Shown: piece by piece, positions 27,227-36,055 of the stretch
Numbering within the stretch: position 1 is the stretch's first letter
How the letters are laid out: each line of letters begins with the position of its first letter
Program-made: the position numbers and the translations under genes
The notes under the pieces: model-generated
Databases searched by the model: none
What the model was told of the DNA's origin: nothing
What the model saw: only the letters and a program-made list of their open reading frames with translations
Assembly (NCBI RefSeq): GCF_020687505.1
Contig: NZ_JAJEQT010000004.1
Source of the DNA: Coprococcus_C hominis
GTDB taxonomy: Bacteria; Bacillota; Clostridia; Lachnospirales; Lachnospiraceae
DNA: 64,000 nucleotides
Reading direction: 5' to 3' (one strand)

Positions 27227-28531
27227 TTAACCCACTCTTAATTTAAACTTCTGGACATCGCGCTCGTCATCAACTACCTCGATCTGACCGCCAAGTCCAC
27301 GGATCTTTCCATCGAAATCTTCGTAACCACGCAAAATATACTTGATATCGTCGATCGTACTGAATCCTTCCGCTGCCAATGCTGCAATGACAAGTGCGGC
27401 ACCTGCACGCAGATCCGGTGCTACCAGATTCGCGCCTGTGTATCCATCCACGCCAGTAATCACTGCGGAATTACCTTCTACTTTGATGCGTGCTCCCATG
27501 CGGGAAAGCTCGCTTACATATTTAAATCGGTTTTCAAATATACTCTCCGTAATCACGCTCGTTCCCTGTGACAATGCAAGTGTTACCGCCATCTGCGGCT
27601 GCATATCTGTCGGGAATCCCGGATATGGAAGTGTCTTAATCTGTGTTGCCTTGAATCTGCCGTCCGCCATAACACGAACTGCATCATCGTATTCGATTAC
27701 GCGTGCACCAATCTCATTCAGCTTCGAAGAGATTGCCTCTAAGTGTTTTGGAATTACATTTTTGATGAGAACATTTCCCTTTGTCGCTGCCGCCATCGTC
27801 ATAAATGTTCCCGCCTCGATCTGATCCGGAATGATCGAATACTCCGTTCCTCTCAGCTTCTGAACACCACGGATACGGATAACATCCGTTCCGGCGCCCT
27901 TGATATTTGCACCCATACTGTTCAGGAAGTTCGCTACATCTACGATGTGTGGCTCCTTCGCAGCATTCTCGATCGTCGTCTTGCCCTCTGCAAGCACGGC
28001 TGCCATCATGATATTGATGGTTGCGCCAACCGTTACCACATCGAGATAAATATGATTTCCAATCAACTGGTCTGCTTTCGCAACAACCTTACCGCCATTT
28101 ACAATCTCTACTTTCGCACCAAGTGCCTCAAAGCCCTTGATATGCTGGTCGATCGGACGCAGTCCAATATCACAGCCGCCCGGCAAAGCAACCTGTGCAT
28201 AGTTGTATTTACCAAGCAAAGCTCCAAGCAGATAGTAGGATGCTCGTATCTTCCGAATATATTCATCATCCACACAGACATCCTCGCCGGTTCTGATTGT
28301 TCCGCCGCAGATAGAAACTGTATGGTTATCAATGTATTTTACCTTAGCGCCAATTGTCTCGATTGCACGAAGTAATGTCTTTGTATCTTCTACATATGGT
28401 ACATTCTCAATAATGCATTCTTCGTCTGTCATGACTGCTGCTGCAAGGATACCGAGTGCGGCGTTTTTCGCACCGGCAATCGAAACTTCACCTTCCAGAA
28501 CATTGCCGCCTTTTATAACATATTTTTCCAT
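27227..28531 (-). CDS. murA: UDP-N-acetylglucosamine 1-carboxyvinyltransferase
   Basis: A 434-aa enzyme for the first committed step of peptidoglycan synthesis: enolpyruvyl transfer from PEP to UDP-GlcNAc. N-terminal KNAALGILAAAV holds the Lys-Asn pair. The catalytic loop LPGGCDIGLRPIDQH (near residue 117) keeps the Cys that reacts with fosfomycin; in resistant forms it is Asp. It has its own strong promoter (28587-28614), and metG follows. Confidence 0.97.
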   Translation of the reverse strand: MEKYVIKGGNVLEGEVSIAGAKNAALGILAAAVMTDEECIIENVPYVEDTKTLLRAIETIGAKVKYIDNHTVSICGGTIRTGEDVCVDDEYIRKIRASYYLLGALLGKYNYAQVALPGGCDIGLRPIDQHIKGFEALGAKVEIVNGGKVVAKADQLIGNHIYLDVVTVGATINIMMAAVLAEGKTTIENAAKEPHIVDVANFLNSMGANIKGAGTDVIRIRGVQKLRGTEYSIIPDQIEAGTFMTMAAATKGNVLIKNVIPKHLEAISSKLNEIGARVIEYDDAVRVMADGRFKATQIKTLPYPGFPTDMQPQMAVTLALSQGTSVITESIFENRFKYVSELSRMGARIKVEGNSAVITGVDGYTGANLVAPDLRAGAALVIAALAAEGFSTIDDIKYILRGYEDFDGKIRGLGGQIEVVDDERDVQKFKLRVG

Positions 28532-28586
28532 TTCACACCTCTGTGCTGCCAGTTATTTTTTACGCTACTAGCCCATAATCTTAATA

Positions 28587-28614
28587 ATTATAACACATTC
28601 CATTATTTTGTAAA
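28587..28614 (-). promoter_or_regulatory. Sigma-A promoter of murA
   Basis: On the minus strand TTTACA, 16-nt spacer, TATAAT; the -10 is perfect and the -35 has one mismatch. It lies about 55 nt upstream of the murA start. Confidence 0.75.
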
Positions 28615-28619
28615 GCATT

Positions 28620-29033
28620 TTACTTGTCTGCCTCACAATAAATGCATCGATAAATACGATTTTTTTCATCGGCTAATTTAAATATATGCACAATTCCTGG
28701 TTCTGTCGATGTGATACAGCGAGGATTTTTACATTTTTTCACATTGATCAGTTTTTTTGGCAATGCCAGCTTCTTTTTCTCGACCGTCTGTCCGTCCTTG
28801 ATGATGCTGACTGTGATATCTGGATCGATGTAACCCAACACATCCAGATTCACATCGTACTCCTTATCAATCTTCAGGATGTCCTTCTTGCCCATCTTGC
28901 TGCTCTTGACGTTCTGCAGGATGGCAACGGAACAGTCGAGCTTGTCAAGTTCGAGGTCGTGATATACCTGAAGTGCCTTGCCAGCAGTAATATGATCCAG
29001 CACAATACCATTTTGAATACTATCTATCTTCAT
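28620..29033 (-). CDS. pyrI: Aspartate carbamoyltransferase regulatory chain
   Basis: A 137-aa regulatory subunit. The N-terminal allosteric part binds nucleotides, and the C-terminal zinc domain keeps all four ligands (CKNPRC and CIYC, residues about 103-135). It assembles with PyrB into the dodecamer that is feedback-regulated by CTP. It follows pyrB by 31 nt. Confidence 0.95.
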   Translation of the reverse strand: MKIDSIQNGIVLDHITAGKALQVYHDLELDKLDCSVAILQNVKSSKMGKKDILKIDKEYDVNLDVLGYIDPDITVSIIKDGQTVEKKKLALPKKLINVKKCKNPRCITSTEPGIVHIFKLADEKNRIYRCIYCEADK

Positions 29034-29064
29034 GATTCTTCCTCCTTAATGCAAATCCATTTCC

Positions 29065-30027
29065 TTACTCTGGGATCTTGGCAAGCTTGTCCGCAGACAG
29101 ATTCAGCTTCGCACCATTCGCCTTGAGCAGTGTCAGCATCAGTGCCATACGCACGAATTTTCCATTCATAACCTGACGGAAATAGCAGGCACGTGGATCG
29201 TCATCGATTTCCACAGAGATCTCGTTCACACGTGGAAGCGGATGCAGGATTGCAAGGTCAGACTTTGCATTTTTCAGCTTCTTTCCATCAAGAATGTATG
29301 TATCCTTCAATCTGACATAATCCGCCTCGTTGAAGAAACGTTCCTTCTGTACTCTTGTCATATAAAGCACATCCAGCTCGCTCATCACTTCTTCCATCGA
29401 CTCTACTTCTTCATATGGAATATTCTTTGCTTCGAGCACTTCGGAAATAATGTATTCCGGCACGCGAAGTTCCTTCGGTGCAATCAGGATAAATTTTATA
29501 TTTTTATAACGGGATAAAGCCTTGATCAACGAATGCACGGTACGACCAAACTTCAGGTCACCGCACAGACCAATCGTAAAGTTGTCCAGTCTGCCCTTCT
29601 CCCGCAGGATCGTGAGCAGGTCTGTCAGCGTCTGTGTCGGATGGTTGTGACCACCATCACCAGCGTTGATAATCGGCACGCCACTCACCATGGAAGCACG
29701 CATCGGCGCACCTTCCTTCGGATGACGCATTGCGATGATATCTGCATAGCAGCTTACCACTCTTGTTGTATCGCCCACGCTCTCGCCCTTCGTTGCTGAC
29801 GAAGAATCAGCCGAAGAAAAACCAAGTACATTTCCGCCAAGCTCCATCATTGCTGATTCAAAGCTAAGCCTTGTTCTTGTACTTGGTTCAAAAAATAATG
29901 TTGCAAGTTTTTTGCCCTTACACGCTTCGCTATACGCTTCTTTGTCGTCGATGATATCCTGTGCCAGCTTCAAAATGCCATCGATTTCTTCTACGGTCAG
30001 GTCTGTTGAATCAATTACATGTTTCAT
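29065..30027 (-). CDS. pyrB: Aspartate carbamoyltransferase catalytic chain
   Basis: A 320-aa catalytic subunit for carbamoyl phosphate + aspartate, the second step of pyrimidine synthesis. Carbamoyl phosphate loop STRTRLSFESAM near residue 50, HPTQTLTDLLTI near residue 130, and the aspartate-binding HPLPRVNEI near residue 262. The start overlaps the stop of the upstream membrane protein gene by 4 nt (ATGA), so translation is coupled. It contrasts with the neighbouring carbamoyltransferase homologue at 30,525, whose loops differ. Confidence 0.97.
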   Translation of the reverse strand: MKHVIDSTDLTVEEIDGILKLAQDIIDDKEAYSEACKGKKLATLFFEPSTRTRLSFESAMMELGGNVLGFSSADSSSATKGESVGDTTRVVSCYADIIAMRHPKEGAPMRASMVSGVPIINAGDGGHNHPTQTLTDLLTILREKGRLDNFTIGLCGDLKFGRTVHSLIKALSRYKNIKFILIAPKELRVPEYIISEVLEAKNIPYEEVESMEEVMSELDVLYMTRVQKERFFNEADYVRLKDTYILDGKKLKNAKSDLAILHPLPRVNEISVEIDDDPRACYFRQVMNGKFVRMALMLTLLKANGAKLNLSADKLAKIPE

Positions 30028-30512
30028 TTCTGGTTTCCTCCCATTGAACGCACGTTGTTTTTTCGGAATATCTCATCGATTGCAAACCGGTCTTCCCGGT
30101 TGCAAACGAGGATATATGTTTTTCGATTCGCACGAATCTTCAGTACGATTACATTGCTGTCCTCCCCCTGGTTCTCCAGGAGGAAAGACCGCATGAATTC
30201 CCATTCGATAAATGTGGTTCCGACCAGCACTCCATCTTCTGTGATGCCACTCTGTATCCGGGTGGACAGCACGATGAACAACACAAACATCAATACCGCA
30301 GGCACAAATATGTAGATCTTAAAATATACCAACACAACAAGTCCCACAAGTCCAAGGTTCGCATAGACGACCTCAGAGATATTTAATTTGTGATGCAGCC
30401 GGCTCTTTATGACAATCCCAGACTGTTTTTTCACGGCAGAGACGCAGACAAGCGCGCCCGTACCAAAGCCAAGGAAAAGCACAAACGCCAGTACCGAAAG
30501 CCACACATCCAT
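30024..30512 (-). CDS. Membrane protein with C-terminal soluble domain, unknown function
   Basis: A 162-aa protein with an N-terminal membrane segment (residues about 4-25) and a hydrophobic pair (about 50-88). A roughly 70-residue soluble C-terminus follows, rich in beta strands (GITEDGVLVGTTFIEWEF), resembling the PH-like domains of many small Firmicute membrane proteins. It lies between the OTC-like gene and pyrB and overlaps pyrB by 4 nt. Nothing ties it to pyrimidine synthesis apart from position. Confidence 0.7.
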   Translation of the reverse strand: MDVWLSVLAFVLFLGFGTGALVCVSAVKKQSGIVIKSRLHHKLNISEVVYANLGLVGLVVLVYFKIYIFVPAVLMFVLFIVLSTRIQSGITEDGVLVGTTFIEWEFMRSFLLENQGEDSNVIVLKIRANRKTYILVCNREDRFAIDEIFRKNNVRSMGGNQK

Positions 30513-30524
30513 ATATTATACCAC

Positions 30525-31460
30525 TTAAATTCCTTTTATCAATGTATACATGACAGCTTTTTCTGCGTGTCTTCTGTTTTCTGCCTGATCGAGAATATGA
30601 TCAAGGTTCTTCATCTCCACTTCCTTCGAAATCTCGAAGCCTACATGCATTGGCATGTCGTGGAAGACAAGTGCATGACTGCCCTCTAAGAACTCATCGT
30701 TCAACTGATATGGCATCATCTTATCCATGAGTTCTTTCTTCTTATCCTGATATGCAGGATCGTTGAAGAACTCCATGTCAAGCCATGTATCGGTGTAGCA
30801 GATATCCATATCCTTGACATATTTCTTCACTTCGTCCATCGGCATGTTCGGATCAAGCTCTACATAGTAACCAGTCTTCTTTGCTTCCTCATAGAAGTCT
30901 GGACCGCAGGCAGTATCATTTACAAGCGGGGTAAGTCCGTACAAAGTTCCCTGCTTCATCTTGGAGAAGAATTCTACCAGTGAATTGAATACGTTGTTCT
31001 TTGCACCGATATATAAGAACTTGACATTCAGACTACCAAACTTCTCGATGATCGTCAGTGCATCTGCCAGAATCTGGCAAGGATGGTACGAGTTATCGCA
31101 GCCATTGATAAATGGTACCGTTACATTGTCACCGAACAGCTCAACGGTCTCATTTTTCACGAGACGTGCCATGATGATGTCCACATTGCGGCATACATAT
31201 TTGATCTCAGAAACCGGCTCGCCAAGAACAAAGTTGCTGTCCTTCCAGAGCTGGTTGTAGTAGGTTCCGCCAAGCTCTGTCATTCCTGTCGTGAAAGAAA
31301 GGAATGTACGGGTACTTGTCTTCTCAAACAACGTATAGAGCTTCTTGCCCTCCAATGCGTGGCTGTACTTCTCCGGGTTCTTCTTCATATCCAGTGCAAG
31401 ATCAAGAATCTTCTGCAGCTCTTCCGCAGAGAAATTCTTGAAGTTCAACATATTCTTCAT
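30525..31460 (-). CDS. Carbamoyltransferase superfamily protein, ornithine-type fold with altered substrate loops
   Basis: A 311-aa homologue of ornithine carbamoyltransferase. The carbamoyl-phosphate loop is FEKTSTRTFLSF (usually STRTR, so the last Arg is Phe), followed by the intact HPCQILADALTI and C-terminal QAENRRHAEKA. The two loops that bind the amino acid are changed: DTWLDME replaces DxWxSMG near residue 223, and FHDMPMH replaces MHCLPAH near residue 268. The OTCase catalytic Cys is therefore Asp. Annotation pipelines would call it argF, but the second substrate is probably not ornithine. It follows metK by 19 nt; no other arginine gene is nearby. Confidence 0.7.
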   Translation of the reverse strand: MKNMLNFKNFSAEELQKILDLALDMKKNPEKYSHALEGKKLYTLFEKTSTRTFLSFTTGMTELGGTYYNQLWKDSNFVLGEPVSEIKYVCRNVDIIMARLVKNETVELFGDNVTVPFINGCDNSYHPCQILADALTIIEKFGSLNVKFLYIGAKNNVFNSLVEFFSKMKQGTLYGLTPLVNDTACGPDFYEEAKKTGYYVELDPNMPMDEVKKYVKDMDICYTDTWLDMEFFNDPAYQDKKKELMDKMMPYQLNDEFLEGSHALVFHDMPMHVGFEISKEVEMKNLDHILDQAENRRHAEKAVMYTLIKGI

Positions 31461-31479
31461 GATATCTTCCTCCTGTTTT

Positions 31480-32667
31480 CTACAAATATTTCTTTAAGTC
31501 GTCTACCTTGTCGGTCTTCTCCCACGGAAGGTCGATATCGGTTCTTCCGAAATGTCCATAAGCGGCTGTCTGCTTGTAGATTGGTCTGCGCAGATCAAGC
31601 ATCTTGATGATACCAGCCGGACGCAGGTCGAAGTTCTCACGGATGATCTCTACGAGCTTATCATCTGCAAGCTTACCTGTGCCAAATGTATCTACCATGA
31701 TGGAAGTTGGTCTTGCAACACCGATCGCATAAGAAAGCTGGATCTCACACTTCTCAGCCAGTCCGGCTGCCACGATATTCTTTGCTACATAACGTGCGGC
31801 ATACGCTGCGGAACGGTCTACCTTTGTGCAGTCCTTTCCAGAGAATGCTCCGCCGCCGTGACGTGCATATCCACCGTAAGTGTCTACGATAATCTTACGT
31901 CCGGTTACACCAGAGTCACCGTTTGGTCCACCGATAACAAAACGTCCGGTTGGGTTGATGAAGAACTTCGTCTCATCGTCGATCATATCCTGTGGAAGGA
32001 CTGGATCAAATACATATTTCTTGATATCCGCATGGATCTGCTCCTGCGATACATTCTCGTCATGCTGGGTAGAAAGTACAACTGCCTCTAATCTGCAAGG
32101 CTTTCCGTTCTCGTCATACTCTACCGATACCTGTGTCTTACCATCTGGTCTTAAATAAGGAAGTGTGCCGTTCTTACGAACTTCTGTCAGCTTTCTTGCA
32201 AGCTTGTGTGCCAATGAGATTGGATATGGCATAAGCTCTGGTGTCTCGTTTGTTGCATAGCCGAACATCATACCCTGATCGCCAGCGCCGATTGCCTCAA
32301 TCTCCTCATCGGACATATGATTTTCCTTTGCTTCGAGTGCCTTGTCAACACCCATTGCGATATCGGTTGACTGCTTGTCAAGTGCAACGATCACACCACA
32401 GGTATCACAGTCAAATCCGTACTTTGCACGGTCATAACCGATCTCACGAATTGTCTCACGTACGATTGTCTGAATATCGATCTGTGCCTTTGTTGTGATC
32501 TCACCCATAACAAGTACCAGTCCGGTTGTTACGGCTGTCTCACAGGCAACACGGCTCATAGGATCCTGCGCTAAAAGCGCATCTAATACGGCATCACTGA
32601 TCTGGTCACAGATTTTGTCAGGATGGCCTTCGGTTACTGATTCTGAAGTAAATAATAACTTCTCCAT
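31480..32667 (-). CDS. metK: S-adenosylmethionine synthetase
   Basis: A 395-aa enzyme making SAM from methionine and ATP. FTSESVTEGHPDKICDQ at residues 5-21, GAGDQGMMFGYA near residue 120, and the glycine-rich GGGAFSGKDCTKVDRSAAY near residue 265. I use the ATG at 32667, which has AAGGAGG 5 nt upstream; the reading from 32754 would include the riboswitch terminator. Expression is controlled by the SAM-I riboswitch just upstream. Confidence 0.97.
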   Translation of the reverse strand: MEKLLFTSESVTEGHPDKICDQISDAVLDALLAQDPMSRVACETAVTTGLVLVMGEITTKAQIDIQTIVRETIREIGYDRAKYGFDCDTCGVIVALDKQSTDIAMGVDKALEAKENHMSDEEIEAIGAGDQGMMFGYATNETPELMPYPISLAHKLARKLTEVRKNGTLPYLRPDGKTQVSVEYDENGKPCRLEAVVLSTQHDENVSQEQIHADIKKYVFDPVLPQDMIDDETKFFINPTGRFVIGGPNGDSGVTGRKIIVDTYGGYARHGGGAFSGKDCTKVDRSAAYAARYVAKNIVAAGLAEKCEIQLSYAIGVARPTSIMVDTFGTGKLADDKLVEIIRENFDLRPAGIIKMLDLRRPIYKQTAAYGHFGRTDIDLPWEKTDKVDDLKKYL

Positions 32668-32728
32668 TTGTTCCTCCTTTGGAATGCATTTGTCTATGGT
32701 TCTTTGTCTCTTTTTCAGCGGCAATTCA

Positions 32729-32762
32729 TAAAAAATAAATCCGGCTGCAAGCAACCGGATTT
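32729..32762 (-). terminator. Riboswitch-controlled terminator ahead of metK
   Basis: A 12-bp stem on the minus strand, AAATCCGGTTGC-TT-GCAGCCGGATTT (one G-U), followed by ATTTTTT. The left half CAAATC can instead pair with GATTTG at the end of the aptamer (plus coordinates 32758-32764 with 32774-32780), giving the antiterminator. Confidence 0.92.
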
Positions 32763-32780
32763 GAAAGTCGTTATCAAATC

Positions 32781-32891
32781 TTCTTATTGCTCGACAACTT
32801 AATCTAAGTATCGCTCAGGTCGGCACCTTCCGTCTCCGGGGTTGCCGTGGCTTCTTCGTCCCTTATGACTCCACCACTCTGAATAAGAGAG
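32781..32891 (-). ncRNA. SAM-I (S-box) riboswitch aptamer
   Basis: The minus-strand RNA has the S-box order: CTTATT (P1), CAGAGTGGTGGAG, GAAGCCACGGCAACC, GGAAGGTGCC, CTGAGCGA and the closing AATAAG that pairs with the P1 start. With SAM bound, P1 forms, the antiterminator is lost and transcription stops at 32729-32762. It should lower metK, and any read-through to the genes behind it, when SAM is plentiful. Confidence 0.95.
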
Positions 32892-32899
32892 ACATGTTT

Positions 32900-32928
32900 A
32901 ACATATATCATATATTTCTAATTGTCAA
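32900..32928 (-). promoter_or_regulatory. Sigma-A promoter of the metK riboswitch transcript
   Basis: On the minus strand TTGACA (perfect), 17-nt spacer, TATGTT, placed so that transcription starts just before the aptamer. Confidence 0.7.
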
Positions 32929-32976
32929 TGGTTTTATTTGCTAATCTCGTTGTATTTGCGCATATTCTGGCGATTT

Positions 32977-33513
32977 TCATTCCTGTGTGCCATGCTTTTT
33001 ACGGATAAATCGAATCAGCGCCGCAACAAGCATCAGAATCAGCACGCCTACTGCTGCGCCACAGCTATCGAGTAGCACGTCCTTTACCTGTCCGCTCCGT
33101 CCAGGAACAAACAACTGATGAAACTCATCCGTCGCCGCATACACCGTCGCAGTTCCCCACGCGAATAACGCAGACACCTTTCGTTTTCTTCGGACATCCA
33201 GCCATACACCACAGAGCAGCATTGCAAAGACGGCATATTCCGTCGCATGTGCCAATTTTCGGATCGGATGATCGACCTTCGCTGCAAACGCAAGCTGTGC
33301 TTCCTCCGACCAGTTCTTAAAATCCGGATGTACAATGCGTCCAAACTCCATACCGACCGTATAACTGTCCTCCGTCGATTCCTCGCCATTTCTGGCAGAG
33401 AAACAGAAGATCATAATCGCGAACAGTACCGACAATACAAGAAACACAATCTGCCGTTTCGACAGCCTCCCCGACTGCGTCTGTTTATCCTTAGATATGC
33501 TTCTTGATTGCAT
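32977..33513 (-). CDS. VanZ family membrane protein
   Basis: A 178-aa protein with four predicted membrane segments. VanZ signature RKLAHATEYAVFAMLL near residue 85 and TDEFHQLFVPGRSGQVKD near residue 128. VanZ proteins are small integral membrane proteins; one member gives low-level teicoplanin resistance, and the family role is unknown. The start overlaps the HIT gene by 23 nt; the SD is weak. Confidence 0.85.
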   Translation of the reverse strand: MQSRSISKDKQTQSGRLSKRQIVFLVLSVLFAIMIFCFSARNGEESTEDSYTVGMEFGRIVHPDFKNWSEEAQLAFAAKVDHPIRKLAHATEYAVFAMLLCGVWLDVRRKRKVSALFAWGTATVYAATDEFHQLFVPGRSGQVKDVLLDSCGAAVGVLILMLVAALIRFIRKKHGTQE

Positions 33514-33907
33514 CTGCCAGTGCCTTCAAGGATTCTGATTCTGTCTCGCCCTGCTTCCATGTCACCTGTACGTCATCCCCTGCGTGACGTGGAATCACAT
33601 GCATATGGAAATGATGCACGGTCTGACCGGCTACTTCGCCATTGTTCTGCACGATATTCAGGCCCTCGCAGCCAGTCTCTTCCTGTACCGCTTTCGCAAC
33701 GTGGGTTGCAAGCGAAAATACCTTGCCTGCAGTCTCCTCATCAAGCTGGTAGATATTATCGTAGTGCTCCTTCGTCAGAATCAGCGCATGTCCCTGATTG
33801 GCTGGTGCCAGATCCAGAATTACACGGCACTCTGGTGTCTCATATACCGTTGCAGATGGAATCTCTCCATTTGCGATCTTGCAGAAAATACAATCATCTT
33901 TTTTCAT
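33491..33907 (-). CDS. HIT family nucleotide hydrolase or transferase
   Basis: A 138-aa protein with CIFCKIANGEIPS at the N-terminus (one CxxC zinc pair) and the histidine triad HHFHMHVIPRH near residue 97. HIT enzymes of this HinT/Hit type cleave nucleoside phosphoramidates or dinucleoside polyphosphates. The SD region (AAGGAGTAAGTAAAG) precedes the ATG. Full family length. Confidence 0.93.
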   Translation of the reverse strand: MKKDDCIFCKIANGEIPSATVYETPECRVILDLAPANQGHALILTKEHYDNIYQLDEETAGKVFSLATHVAKAVQEETGCEGLNIVQNNGEVAGQTVHHFHMHVIPRHAGDDVQVTWKQGETESESLKALADAIKKHI

Positions 33908-33979
33908 CTTTACTTACTCCTTTTTATTTTAACTACTTATACTTTACCATTTCTGATAAAGCATGGCATCGTTTTGCTC

Positions 33980-34459
33980 TTAGACCTGGTATCCACGTTT
34001 TTCGTAGTTTACACCCTGTATACTCTCGTTCAGGGTTCCTTTCCCATAGGTAAGTCCAGCGTACACCTGATGTACATTCTGCATCACAGCGCCCTCGTTG
34101 TCAAGTTCGTGTAAATGTACAAATCCGACACGTAAGTCATCGACCATCTGCACACATCGATCCAGTTCATCCGGCTGTCTGCGTACTTCCGAGCGCACAA
34201 GCTTCCCATAGATAAATCGCAAAATGGCAATCACATTTCTTCCAAGCGGATCTTCCTTCGAGAAACATTCAATCAGCTCCTGCATCGCACGCCGCGCCTG
34301 CCCAATCGTTTGCAGGTATGTGGTCATATTCTCCGCTTCGTACGCTGCCATCGCATCCATGCCGTATGTATGAAATATATCACATAGCACCAGAATCAGA
34401 CCGCTGTGGTTCTCCTGACTGATGCGTCGTGTAAATTCCTGTTTTTGTTCCTGTGTCAT
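33980..34459 (-). CDS. FliS-like flagellar export chaperone, divergent
   Basis: A 159-aa helical protein. Its pattern follows FliS: RISQENHSGLILVLCDIF resembles the TPxxLxxMLYEG helix, then a helix over residues 45-70 and LRFIYGKLVRSEVRRQPDEL like the YDYIxxLLxEAN helix, followed by an extra C-terminal tail of about 40 residues. It starts 57 nt after the stop of the second flagellin in the same direction, so a dedicated chaperone for that flagellin is the simplest reading. Sequence identity to FliS at 4,548 is low. Confidence 0.65.
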   Translation of the reverse strand: MTQEQKQEFTRRISQENHSGLILVLCDIFHTYGMDAMAAYEAENMTTYLQTIGQARRAMQELIECFSKEDPLGRNVIAILRFIYGKLVRSEVRRQPDELDRCVQMVDDLRVGFVHLHELDNEGAVMQNVHQVYAGLTYGKGTLNESIQGVNYEKRGYQV

Positions 34460-34515
34460 GGTGGTTTCCTCATATTCCTGTCTTATACATATTATCCCAA
34501 TCCGGTCTGCGCCGC

Positions 34516-35946
34516 CTACTGCAGCAGCTGTAACAGCGATTCCGGTCTGTCGTTCGCCTTCTGCATCATGGAGATTGCCGCCTGCGACAAAACCTCCTGC
34601 TGCGTATATTCTGTCATCTCCTCAGCCATATCCGTATCCATGATCCGCGAATAAGCCTCCGTGATACTCTCACTTTGCACTTCGAGATTCGAATGCACAT
34701 CATCCAGCCGGTTCTCATACGCACCCAGCTTCGAACGTGCAGCCGAAACTTTCTTCACTGCCTCATCAATGATATCAACTGCCTGACTTGCATATTCATG
34801 TGTGTACATGATCAACTCATCCACGCCAAGTGATTTTGCATTCAGCTCTGGAATGTCGATGGCTAACTGCTCACCCTCGTTGGAACCTGTCTGTATTACC
34901 ATCGTTCCAGCCGACAGCACTTCGATCTCTGCTGTTACAGCTCCACCATTTTCGGCAACAGCGCCCGGATCTGCTTCAATCGTCATAGAGAAGCCGCTTC
35001 GGTCTGTGACTTCAATCTTATTTCCATTTGCCTTCAAAGTTGCAGTCGTAGAAAATCCATCTTCTGTGATGTTCAAAGCTGCCTGACAATCCTTGCCCTG
35101 CATCATCGTGCCATCTGTCACTCCAAACACCGCTGCCAGCTCCGGATTTCCCACAGAGATGCTGATTTTCTCACTGCTGCCATATCCCTTTGTGCGGAAC
35201 ACCACCGGTGCTCCACTGTCAAAGCTCTCCTCTGTCGTTCCGTCATTCGACGCAAAGACATCAATATTGATCTTGGCAAGGCTGGTCTGGATCTTTCCAT
35301 ATACATCCTCCATCGTCATGCCTTCCTCGATCTCGATTGCAAATCCATTTACCTTCAAAGTTCCTGCCTGCTCTTTTGTGATCACGGCTGTAGAATAGGT
35401 AAATCCTGTCGTCATAGATGCCTGCTCTGCATCGGCTGTGACATTGATCGAATAAACACCCGTGCTTACCTCTGATGAAATGTATGTTGCTTTCACACCA
35501 TTGACGCTGGACAGAGAACGTCTCGTCAGATCCCCATTCAGCAGTGTCTGTCCGTTAAATGCGGTCGTATCGGAAATCTGTGTCAGCTCAGCCGCCAGGG
35601 AATCAATCTCCTCCTGAATCGCATCACGATCGACCTCATCATTGACATCGTTTGCCGCCTGCACAGCCAGTTCCCGCATACGTCCTAAAATGCTGTGCAT
35701 CTCCTCCATGCCGCCCTCTGCGGACTGGATCACAGAGATACCATCGTTAGAATTCAAAGCCGCGCGGTCAAGTCCCCGGATCTGTGCACTCATCTTCTTT
35801 GAAATCGCAAGTCCTGCCGCATCATCTGCCGGGCTTGTAATCTTATAACCAGAAGAAAGTCTGGACATCGACTTTGCAACTTTATTATTTATTTTACCGA
35901 AATTAGTCGTGGCATTCATCGCCAGCGCATTATAATTAATTCTCAT
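34516..35946 (-). CDS. Second flagellin, with larger variable domain
   Basis: A 476-aa flagellin. N-terminal D0/D1 (MRINYNALAMNATTNFGKIN, then SRLSSGYKITSPADDAAGLA) and C-terminal D0/D1 (ITEAYSRIMDTDMAEEMTEY, ending RPESLLQLLQ) are intact. The central 230 residues form a surface-exposed region not present in the 284-aa flagellin at 3,007. SD AAGGAGG lies 6 nt from the ATG. The leader has several GGA triplets but no hairpin as clear as that of the main flagellin, and I see no good sigma-D promoter. It may be a minor filament subunit. Confidence 0.95.
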   Translation of the reverse strand: MRINYNALAMNATTNFGKINNKVAKSMSRLSSGYKITSPADDAAGLAISKKMSAQIRGLDRAALNSNDGISVIQSAEGGMEEMHSILGRMRELAVQAANDVNDEVDRDAIQEEIDSLAAELTQISDTTAFNGQTLLNGDLTRRSLSSVNGVKATYISSEVSTGVYSINVTADAEQASMTTGFTYSTAVITKEQAGTLKVNGFAIEIEEGMTMEDVYGKIQTSLAKINIDVFASNDGTTEESFDSGAPVVFRTKGYGSSEKISISVGNPELAAVFGVTDGTMMQGKDCQAALNITEDGFSTTATLKANGNKIEVTDRSGFSMTIEADPGAVAENGGAVTAEIEVLSAGTMVIQTGSNEGEQLAIDIPELNAKSLGVDELIMYTHEYASQAVDIIDEAVKKVSAARSKLGAYENRLDDVHSNLEVQSESITEAYSRIMDTDMAEEMTEYTQQEVLSQAAISMMQKANDRPESLLQLLQ

Positions 35947-36055
35947 GGTCTGCCTCCTTAAACTCGTTCGTTATGCTTCAGCTATCCAAATGTCTGCTTC
36001 TTATCCGGCATCATGTCCGCGGCACATTATACGTCCGCATCCCGGTTTTACTATG

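Noticed and set aside
32668..32754. Longer metK start
   Set aside because: The additional 29 codons lie in the riboswitch terminator and linker; the ATG at 32667 has a perfect SD.
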